Positions 55,787-64,000 of a stretch of DNA of 64,000 nt are shown piece after piece. The stretch comes from Lathyrus oleraceus (Eukaryota; Streptophyta; Magnoliopsida; Fabales; Fabaceae): positions 55,123,271 through 55,187,270 of the forward strand of contig NC_066579.1 in NCBI RefSeq assembly GCF_024323335.1. The letters run 5' to 3'. The translations under genes were made by a program, and so were the position numbers. Each line of letters begins with the position of its first letter. Within the stretch, counting starts at the first letter, position 1. The notes under the pieces were generated by a model. That model made no database searches. It saw only the letters and a list, made by a program, of their open reading frames with translations, and was not told the origin of the DNA.

Positions 55787-56057
55787 CTCCCTCCGTCTCA
55801 TGAAGCGGGTTCAATTTGAACGATTCACGGTTCTTAAGAAAATGATTAATTATTTTGATTTTGATAATAAAACTAATATCATTTATTAAAATATCCCTAT
55901 TAATTATAGTTAAAAGAGTAGTTGAATAATATGAAAGTTAATAAATAGGGATATAATAATGAAAAAATAATAATAAATACTGTATTGATATCGTAAAAGG
56001 AGAATTATTTTGAGACAAAAAAGATATAAATGAGACACTTTTATGAGACGGAATGAG
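55787..56057. mobile_element. Stowaway-like MITE, copy 3 (271 bases)
   Basis: It opens CTCCCTCCGTCTCATGAAG and closes TTTTATGAGACGGAATGAG, flanked by TA (55785-55786, 56058-56059). These are Tc1/mariner Stowaway-type termini. It may itself lie in another degenerate MITE (TTACTCCTTCCATTTT near 55690, CAGTCATCTCGAGGCAGAGG near 56208). Confidence 0.8.
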
Positions 56058-56059
56058 TA

Positions 56060-56600
56060 GTATATTACACTTTTATTAAATTAATCTTATAAATATGTTA
56101 AAAATAATCCAAAGAATAATTATTAAATGATATAAAATAGAAAAATAATAATTATTTCTACATTAAAAAATGATAATAACAGTCATTAATTTTATTTATT
56201 AAAACAACAGTCATCTCGAGGCAGAGGGAATCTTGTAACAGAGGAAGTATATAACATTTGACATGTCGGTCTAACAAAAGATAAGAAGCTTGATCTACTT
56301 CTGTCAAATTTAAAACAACAAACAATCCTATCTACTTTAAACAACGTGATAAACAACAATGACCATTGCTTGTTTCTGCTTTTCTTTTCCATATAAGAGA
56401 CTCATGATTGCCTTCTTTAGTGCAAAAATTACCAGCACTAAAATATATCCAAAACATTACGAAGTGTCCACATATCACATTACCTCTTGCCTAATCATGA
56501 CCTTTGTGCCAAGAACATTATATGGTTGGTTTGTCCAGTGTTATCGGCGGTGGACCATGCGGAAAACAAAAAATCCGTCACCCTTCACAAATTAGCCATG
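56060..56600. other. Unassigned AT-rich sequence
   Basis: No credible ORF. A possible end of a MITE near 56208-56230 is the only structure noted. Confidence 0.4.
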
Positions 56601-56602
56601 GC

Positions 56603-56665
56603 TGTTGTCAAAAAATCCGCCACCATAATCTGCCTGGGCACTGCCATAGCCAATATTTGACAACA
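56603..56665. mobile_element. Small inverted-repeat element, possibly MITE
   Basis: TGTTGTCAAA (56603-56612) and TTTGACAACA (56656-56665) are perfect 10-base inverted termini around a GC-richer core. A related GTTATCGGCGGTGG segment lies just left. The termini recall hAT-type MITEs of legumes. Confidence 0.45.
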
Positions 56666-56823
56666 TCGGGTTTCACATTGCAAGCCATTGTACTCCAGAA
56701 TCTGGCCCTATTGAATATTCCCTTAAAGCTTATTAGAATTCACATGACCAAATTTTTATTCCAAACCATGCTGCACCCCTTCTCCACAACTCTATAAGGA
56801 ACAGATCACAGAGCAGATCTTAC

Positions 56824-56909
56824 CAACTGAAAGAGGCCACGGTAACAGACATCAGTGCCTCTCCACCAACAATAGGTAGGAAGGAACCAACCACCCAGGG
56901 TGTAAGCAT
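56824..56909 (-). other. Exon-like segment downstream of the PPR gene
   Basis: On the minus strand 86 bases are framed by TTTCTGACAG at the 5' side and GTAAGATC at the 3' side, with one frame open throughout (Thr-Leu-Gly-Gly-Trp-Phe-Leu-Pro). Base composition is much less AT-rich than its surroundings. It may be a spliced 3' UTR exon of the PPR gene or part of another transcript. Confidence 0.35.
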
Positions 56910-56994
56910 CTGTCAGAAAGTGAAACAAAAGCGATTAATACGGAAAAACATTAAAATATATTTATTTTTCTCACCAGGTACAATACATAACTTT

Positions 56995-57141
56995 TGTAGC
57001 ACCGACACCTTTGAAAAAAATGTGTCCGTGTCAGACACCTGCACCGACACTTGTGATTACGTTTAATGTATTCATTTTTTCAAATTATTACCGGTATCGT
57101 TGTGTTAGTGTCAGGGTCGTGTTCGGGGTGTCCGTGCTTCA
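56995..57141. mobile_element. Short MITE with GTCCGTGCTTCA-type ends
   Basis: Left end TGTAGCACCGACACC and right end GGTGTCCGTGCTTCA are imperfect inverted repeats around a region with further GACAC/GTGTC words (147 bases). I recall such palindromic repeats as frequent in legume genomes; the superfamily is unclear. Confidence 0.55.
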
Positions 57142-60100
57142 TAAAACAACTACCAGTCAAATATAGCACTACAATTTTTTTTTAAAGTATGCGGCTACAA
57201 TTTAACACAACATCAAGGTTTTTGATGTCTTCCTCACAACAATACACAGCAATGTCAATGATCACAACAAGCCCGAACATGATTAAAAACCTTACTAGTT
57301 TGATACTTTTTTTTGCAAATGCAAAAAAGCAAATAATGTATAAAAAATGAACAATAAAGTACAACCATTAGCACAGAGAATGTTAATATTTTGTTAATAT
57401 AGGATTCTCAACACTATGTTTCAAATTTAGTACAATGATACCTCTAATAATTGTGTAGAATGTGAATGTTATTGATGCAATGCAACCGTGAAATTAAAAA
57501 AAAAATTATAAAGATCAAATATATAAACAAAATAGAAAACATATGCAATGAAATCTCTCTCATCGTCCAGGAAAGTGTACATGCTAGTACAAAATAAATA
57601 CATATATGGTAAACCAATAATAACAGACTTTTGAACATGAATTGCATGTATGGAGCATATAATTTCATAGAGCCGGGAGACTCATCTATTTCCACCCCCA
57701 AATCTTTAGTTACATAGAGCATCTCAAGTGATTGAATTTGGACACCAGAAAAATTTGAGAAAGAGTTCCATAGTCCAATCAAGTCCTATTTGTGGACATA
57801 ACATACTGACAACCAATATTTGTCTACATATAAGAACATAACAAAAAACAAGTTCCCGAGAGGGAAACTACCATTCTATGTGCATAAAATCTTCAAACAA
57901 TAAACCTATGAAATCCCAATAAACAGTACTACTGACTCTTCTTTCCAATCCTTGTTCATTTTTTTCATTATTAAAGAATTTTGAAGAGAATGATCCAAGA
58001 GCATCTTTCCAATCTTATGCTTTCATCTTCATAAGATTGATTGTCAAGAATGCAGCTCTCAAGGTCATTATATGTTATTATGATCCCTGAAACATTCAGT
58101 ACTAAATTCATAAACACTATTTTCCAGCACTTGCTATGGTTAAATTTAGCATCATAACCAAGTTTTCATGAAGACAATAAATATCTAGCTGTAAATGTAA
58201 AAAAATGGAAGAATACATCATGTTTTCTATAAGGAGTCTATATATATATATATATGTGTGATCAAGAGTATTAATATACCAGAATCTTTAAAACAAGTAG
58301 TCTATAACTAATTTCTTCCCATCATGTTTTTCTTCTCTAGTTCTCTCAATAAAAGCTGTCCTGGATTATTATTCTAGCCGTAGTAAAGATTAGAACAATA
58401 TGTGACAGGGTGGTTAGCATAATTAGACACCAAAAAGAAATCACGACAATACCTTTAGAATGGGAATTAGTGAAAAAGATGACAGATTCAAGAATGGTAA
58501 ATCAAATCTTTCTAATTTAATACAACGGTTAAAAATTATAGCTAGCTATCACATACGAAAATAAGAACCTTCATCTGCTTCAACCAAAACTATAGTAAAG
58601 CTGATTTAGTATATAAAGTGAATTATACACTAAAAGTCAGTTTAAATTTAAAAAATTGACAGAATTCAAATCAATTTATTTAAAACAGATCGCTTACTTT
58701 TTATACCTTATTTTCAGAGAAAAAAAGTATCATTATTTTTACAAAACTTAAGTGATTGCAAACACTTTTGTAACTCTTAGTAAGGTATTATGTGACTAAG
58801 TCGTTTAAAAAGGCTTGCACATTGCCATGTGATTTCAACTTTCAAGGAAACTCGACAGGAAGTAAAATCTTATGGAGCAAGTAGAAAGTACTCAGATAAT
58901 AGAGGAACAACTAACCATGATGAAATGTCGAGATGGAAAGGCATAAACTGCACTCCAGGACCGGCTATCTTAATCTGAACTGTTGCTTTCCTTCCATTGG
59001 AGATGCCGATGCTTTCATATCTCAGTGATCAACATGACTACGGTTTGCTTTGTCCGTGTCAATATTTCAAGTAGCAAATCTGTCGCCAAATTTACATTGT
59101 GAAGTAGAATCTTCAAGTTTGGAAGCATAAGCAAATGATAAAAGCTTTATACCAAATTCTGTGCTCATGTTATAAATTAATAGGTTCAAACCTCAAGTAA
59201 TAGTTCAAAGCTTTCAGTATTTGAAGAAATTGTATTATTGGTAGTGATGATTGAACATGAGGAGTCCAACCTCAAGTCTTAACCTAGAGTAGGAGTCTCT
59301 ACTCATATTTAACTTATTGATAACAACATCAAAACATCTTTTAAAAATGTGCTTACAATTGACTAACCTCATTAATTTATATAAGTTAATATAACGGTTC
59401 AACTGTTCTTCATAGACAGTTCCTGAGTACTTCTGTTTAATTTTACTTCCATTACTGAGCACTCAGTCATGGAAGGTGTTTAAATATTGCAGGCAAAGAA
59501 ACTGAGAGCTGCAACTAAAATGCAAAGGAAAAGGGATGGAAGAGTAAAGAGAACAGGATTTTGATTATGACTGACTGATACAATAGCACTACCACTGACC
59601 ATTTAATTCAGAAACAAGCCAAGGAATATAATGCATACATCCAATTAGAAACAATTCTCTTGATGCCAATGCTCTTGAATGTCTGTCTGAAAAAATTAGA
59701 TTAGACAACTTGATCAGTTAGACAAAAAGTTTGGTCTAGTTTAGAAATCCGACACATAACGCATAAGAAATTGGCTTTTACTTAAAGCATCATTTGGGGT
59801 TTTACAAAAGCTAGACCAATCATATAGCTGTCAGACTGAATTCCTTGGCTGCTTTCACAATCATATAATACAATAGAAGAAAGCCGTTAAATAGAACTCG
59901 TGCAAATGAAGTTCATAAGAAAAAAATTCATTATAATTACAAATTTGGGTGTCTACAGACAAACTTGTTTCAGAGACCCCAACTACCAAAACAATTTTCT
60001 TTTATATTATAACGTAACCAGCGCCTCAACACAAAGGGTGAGGCCAACAATTATGGAGGACTATGAGGAAATTTATATTATAACTTTTATATACAAGTGG

Positions 60101-60345
60101 TAGGAGGACAATCATATTGAAGCTACAAACTAATAAATCTGGAAATTTATCAAACTTTACAATTGGAAAGGACCAGACTCAAGAACATGTGAACAAAATT
60201 GTTGTGATCTCAAGACATCAGAATAGCAAAATCTGCAATAAAAAAGAGAAATCGTGAAGACGGGATGATGCTCACCACTAGATAAAGCAAAAAAACTTTA
60301 AAAAACAGTCCATAGTAACTTTTTGCAGCTCTAAGTTTATCTGAC
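57142..60345 (-). other. AT-rich, intron-like sequence downstream of the PPR gene
   Basis: No clear gene. An exon-like block lies at 58916-59011 on the minus strand (donor-like GTTAGTTG, one frame open over 96 bases, Asn-Gly-Arg-Lys-Ala-Thr-Val-Gln), with a weak acceptor. A (TA) run lies near 58236-58255. The rest is featureless. Confidence 0.35.
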
Positions 60346-60417
60346 CTGAGGATCTCAAGTAACACCCCTCACTAGACGCTAACATCAAAAGAGGCGAGTA
60401 TCCAAACTGCGTGAAAA
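60346..60417 (-). other. Exon-like segment downstream of the PPR gene
   Basis: 72 bases on the minus strand are framed by ATATTCTTTTCAG and GTCAGATAAAC, with one frame open. It lies about 570 bases beyond the PPR stop codon. A spliced 3' UTR is plausible, since introns after the stop codon are not rare in PPR genes, but no transcript can be consulted. Confidence 0.4.
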
Positions 60418-60568
60418 CTGAAAAGAATATTATGATCAGGACCCCAATGATAAAAAGTGGTCAAATTAAAGCATGAATGGTCCTGCAGACGGAGAATGAA
60501 TTGATGTCCATATTTGATTATATTCTAAGGCGTAGGGATGAGGTATCGGCTTAACATCTGTTGAGAAA

Positions 60569-60570
<2 letters not shown>

Positions 60571-60636
<66 letters not shown>
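60571..60636. repeat. (TTA)22 microsatellite
   Basis: An uninterrupted run of 22 TTA units. Confidence 0.95.
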
Positions 60637-60639
<3 letters not shown>

Positions 60640-60983
60640 TGTGGTGTTATTATTTATACCTGCCTATAACAGTAACAGTCAAACTAACTGAATATTAGCA
60701 GACTTAAAAAATCCCAACAGAGCTGATATTAACAGACCGTAGCTGCAATATGTCGAGACTAGAAAAAACAGAAGACAAGTGAGACCACTACTATTCTTTC
60801 AATAACAATATGAACTTAACAACATCTAACATTTATAAAAACTAAATTGAAAGTTAGCCTACTGTGTAGTACATCTTCATTTTTATGTGTGATGGTAAAA
60901 GGAAATAAAGATATTATGGTACTAGTCATGATAATTGAAATAACTTGATTTGTAACTAGATAGTAAATTACCTTGTTTTACTC

Positions 60984-62627
60984 TTATAATAGACCTCTAG
61001 CCATCATTTCACTTAGAAGTTTCTCTGCCATATCTATCTTGCCTTTTTCAAATAGAGCACGAATAACTATTTCATAAGTTACGGCATCCGGAATGCAACC
61101 ATTTTCTTCCATTTTTGAAAGCAAGGCCAATACTTCATCAAACATGCCCTCTTTACAAAGGCCATTGATCATAACAGTATATGTCAAGACATCTAGATGA
61201 TAACCTTTAATTAGAAGTATCCTGAAAACCTCTAGCGCATTCTTAAGTCTTCCCCCTTTGCACAATCCATCAATTAGCACTGTATATGTGTACACATCAG
61301 CCTCAATACCCCGATCCTTAATTACCGTAAATAATTCAATTGCCTTGTCAAGATTATGGTTTTTGCACAAAGCATCTATTAAGGAAGTGTATGTAATCAC
61401 ATTAGCTGGTTGACCTCTATCGCGCATCTCATCAATAAGATCCAAAACATCTGAGATTCTTCCAGATTTGCAAAATCCATAAATAAGAGAATTGTACGTC
61501 ACCGTATTAGGAATCATATTTCGGGAATGCATTTCTGTAAACATCTTCACAGCATCATCCACCATTTTATGCTTACATAATCCATCAATCATAATATTAT
61601 AACTATGAAGATTAGGAGTCACTCCCCATCTTGCCATAGTGTCGAATACATCTTTGGCCTTGTTGACTTCATTGACTAGAAAATACCCATCCATTAAAGA
61701 GCTATAAGTAACAACATTAGGTTTCACTCCATTCTTTATCATCACACCCAACACATTTGTAGCTTTCTTCACCTCTCTTTCCTTACATAAACCATCAATC
61801 AATATATTAAACGTATAAACATCCGGGTTGATATTTTTCAATATCATTTCGTTGAACAAACCAATAGCATCTTTCAGCCGACCCACAATACAAAAGCCAT
61901 AAATTAGAGTACTATAAGTGACAACATTAGGAAAAATATTCTTTTCAACCATTTCAGAATATAACTCATATGCATCAAATACAAGCATATTTTTGCATAG
62001 ACTATCAATGAGTGTGGTGTACATTACCACGCTAGGCCTAACCAATTGCTCTTCAAGCATTCTAAGCAACATCAACGCAGCTTTTGTTTCACCTTCTTTA
62101 CATAATCCGTCAATCAAAGTCCCATAGCTAAACTCATTCAACTGAAATCCCTTTGCTATAACATCATCACAAAAGTGCAAAGCTTTCTTTACCTCTCCAT
62201 TAAGACAAAGACCTTTCATAAGTGTAGTCAAGGTTACAGTATTTGGTTGATAACCTAGCTTGAGAATTTTCGCCAATACAGAAAATGCAAAATTGAGTTG
62301 ACGAAGGTGGCAGAAACAATTAATCAAGATGCTTAAAGTAACAATGTTAGGTTGAATTCCTCTGAGTTCCATTTGTTGTGAAAATGAAATAGCAGTGTGG
62401 ATATGATTCATTTTAACAAGGGAAGATAGAATCTTACCGAATTCGAAGATGGGTGGAGTAGGGTTGATGTAGAGAATGCGATTGAAAGAGGAAATGGCGT
62501 CGTCGACATTGGGAATGAACGAAGGTAGAGGCTGAGAGTATAATCGAAGAAGGAAAGTGGAGATTGGAAGAAAATTGAGAGCGGGAACTGAGAGAGCGTG
62601 CCTTAACCTGGATACAGAAACTGACAT
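60984..62627 (-). CDS. P-class pentatricopeptide repeat protein, restorer-of-fertility-like
   Basis: 547 codons from ATG 62625-62627 to TAA 60984-60986, without introns. Residues 1-35 are rich in Arg, Ser and Leu with no acidic residue, as for a mitochondrial (or plastid) presequence. From residue 60 come fourteen consecutive motifs, thirteen of exactly 35 residues and a last one of 33 (515-547), of the Val-Val-Thr-Tyr-x-Thr-Leu-Ile-Asp-Gly-Leu-Cys-Lys type; no E, DYW or SMR domain follows. Such proteins bind organelle RNA in sequence-specific fashion, one base per motif, and often affect stability, processing or translation; the high similarity among motifs is typical of the Rf-like group that counters cytoplasmic male sterility. 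The individual target is unknown. The gene looks intact. The start context AACAATG and the presequence support this ATG over the overlapping frame upstream. Confidence 0.93.
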   Translation of the reverse strand: MSVSVSRLRHALSVPALNFLPISTFLLRLYSQPLPSFIPNVDDAISSFNRILYINPTPPIFEFGKILSSLVKMNHIHTAISFSQQMELRGIQPNIVTLSILINCFCHLRQLNFAFSVLAKILKLGYQPNTVTLTTLMKGLCLNGEVKKALHFCDDVIAKGFQLNEFSYGTLIDGLCKEGETKAALMLLRMLEEQLVRPSVVMYTTLIDSLCKNMLVFDAYELYSEMVEKNIFPNVVTYSTLIYGFCIVGRLKDAIGLFNEMILKNINPDVYTFNILIDGLCKEREVKKATNVLGVMIKNGVKPNVVTYSSLMDGYFLVNEVNKAKDVFDTMARWGVTPNLHSYNIMIDGLCKHKMVDDAVKMFTEMHSRNMIPNTVTYNSLIYGFCKSGRISDVLDLIDEMRDRGQPANVITYTSLIDALCKNHNLDKAIELFTVIKDRGIEADVYTYTVLIDGLCKGGRLKNALEVFRILLIKGYHLDVLTYTVMINGLCKEGMFDEVLALLSKMEENGCIPDAVTYEIVIRALFEKGKIDMAEKLLSEMMARGLL

Positions 62628-63080
62628 TGTTGTGTTTGTGTTTTGGCCGCAATGAAAAAGGTTTTAGCTTCAGTGTACCCCAAAGTCTTGTACTGCACGA
62701 ACGAGACTTGGGGTTTTTTTTCACTTTGGAGTAATTGATTCATCTTATTAATAATCTTTTTTATTTCACGATTTTCTTGTTTAGTTTTTTAGAAAAAGTT
62801 TCTAATAAACAAAAAATAGTTGAATAATTTAAAATAATAATTTGTTTTATTTTGTTAATGAGTCACGATATAATATCTCTTAACTTAATTTTATGTTTTA
62901 TTTTAATTATTTATCTAATAAATATTATATTTTAATTTTTTAAAGATTATTTTGTTACCAAATTATTCAAGTATGTTGAACGTTAAAAAGAAACGTTAAA
63001 TTATGATTATGTGATATGATAGCATGATAAAAATCAAATTAATGAGTCAACAATTTAGTTAAGGGAGAAAATTGAAACCT
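62628..63080 (-). promoter_or_regulatory. Upstream region of the PPR gene
   Basis: The first 80 bases upstream of the ATG are moderately GC-rich and may be leader; beyond about 62720 the sequence is very AT-rich. I could not single out a TATA box among many AT words. Confidence 0.35.
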
Positions 63081-63330
63081 TACATTATGGTTTGTTATTT
63101 TTATTATTTTTTTACCTTGTTGATCTGCAACATCTACTTGCATCTCCTTACCTGCATCACAAACATTGTCCACATCAAAAAAAAATTGCCACTATGTGCT
63201 CTTTTGCATTGCAATTTTCAATGATAGTGCTTCGTTTTTCATCAAAATTCAAAAGAGTCTTATCAATTTTAGCTTTAGTTTTACAAACAACTTCTTGTAC
63301 ATTATTGGAGTTATCATCAACTTTATCATT

Positions 63331-63600
63331 CTCAATTCAACTATTGCATTCTCACTCTGAACTTAATTTTCTCTCAATTTCAACTTTACTGCAAGTAAGT
63401 CTTCCTTTATCCAAAAAAATTGTTATCACCGCTAACTACTGTTTCATCACTCGTTTCCCTTTCCGAAACCAAGCTACTCAATTCAACTATTGCATTCTCA
63501 CTCCTACCTTCTTCTTCAGAGTCTACAATCCTAAAATCCTCAAGTCGGGCCTCAATCCCACCACCTGCCTCAACAGGCTTCAAATCCTCCCCACTTTTAC
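63331..63600 (-). pseudogene. Possible fragment of an acidic protein gene
   Basis: On the minus strand a frame runs from about 63600 to a TAA near 63361 with an acidic, Ser/Glu-rich composition (Asp-Ser-Glu-Glu-Glu-Gly near 63505-63525). A 27-base exact direct repeat (63331-63357 and 63477-63503) makes Ser-Glu-Asn-Ala-Ile-Val-Glu-Leu occur twice. A plus-strand frame over the same region (63092-63628) looks less protein-like. No family recognised. Confidence 0.25.
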
Positions 63601-64000
63601 GATATCAGCACAACTCACTTCATCATAAACTTAGAATCCACATTAACACCATGTTCATTACAAGACTGGACCTAACCCCATATTCCACAGACCCATCTAG
63701 GGTTTCACCACCAACTATCTCACCATGAGCCACTGTTGTTTCTGAAGTTCCACAAGTAGAAAAAACCATTTTCTAGATCTTTCATGAATGATACCCCTAA
63801 AACTTTATATCTAACAAAAATTAAAAATTCAAACATTAAATAAACACAACAAAATCCATCTTTTTATCCAACAATTTGGCAAAACATTAAAGACCCAGAT
63901 GGAGGGAAAAAATTGCAAATATATTTTTGAGACTAGGGGTTCGATTAGATCTCATATTGAAGTGAAATGTGAGCTAATAAGGGTTTGGTTTTTTCGGGGG
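63601..64000. other. Unassigned sequence at the right edge
   Basis: No gene or repeat recognised; A-rich near 63790-63900. Confidence 0.4.

Noticed and set aside
57444..57782. 112-codon minus-strand frame
   Set aside because: Very hydrophobic and AT-driven, with no start context, no homologue recognised and no splice link to the neighbouring exon-like segments.
63092..63628. 178-codon plus-strand frame near the right edge
   Set aside because: Composition is biased (Phe, Ser, Leu), no motif is visible, and the minus strand reads more like a protein over the same stretch.

Overview
The window is repeat-dominated plant nuclear DNA, most likely from a large-genome legume of the pea/vetch tribe (Fabeae). 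The evidence is an Ogre-type Ty3/gypsy retrotransposon with a separate ORF upstream of gag, a spliceable intron between protease and reverse transcriptase and LTRs of 5.7-7.7 kb; many nested elements; and a single clear host gene, a restorer-like P-class PPR gene. This assignment rests on family knowledge and on no database search.

Layout. 1-12686: internal region of Ogre-1 (end of ORF1, gag, protease, 276-base intron, RT/RNase H/archaeal-type RNase H/integrase, then a 4.9 kb 3' untranslated region), followed by its polypurine tract and 3' LTR (12687-20380). 20381-28154: the 3' end of a second, diverged Ogre in the same orientation (2.1 kb of 3' UTR, polypurine tract, LTR 22447-28154). 28155-30762: decayed CACTA (En/Spm) transposon with a Ptta-type transposase-related gene on the minus strand. 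30763-31521: protease/RT fragment of another Ty3/gypsy element. 31522-35859: minus-strand Ty1/copia LTR, polypurine tract and decayed coding sequence. 35860-51516: plus-strand non-autonomous LTR element with about 2 kb LTRs and one broken ORF of plant-transposon-protein type; a complete but dead Ty1/copia element (40801-48895) sits inside that ORF. 51517-52330: minus-strand copia gag remnant, probably the other half of the sequence the 35860-51516 element entered. 52331-52807: a TRIM inserted in the primer-binding site of that copia remnant. 54119-57141: a cluster of Stowaway-like and other MITEs, one nested in another. 60984-62627: the PPR gene on the minus strand, with exon-like segments downstream of its stop codon.

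How it fits together: almost everything left of 57 kb records successive insertions, with a relative order readable from nesting and LTR divergence. The only gene with a likely cellular role is the PPR protein, which carries a presequence suited to an organelle and 14 consecutive 35-residue motifs whose code residues predict an RNA target. The least expected signal is in the Ogre 3' UTRs: dozens of short hairpins with different stems but shared loops, whose stems vary by paired changes.
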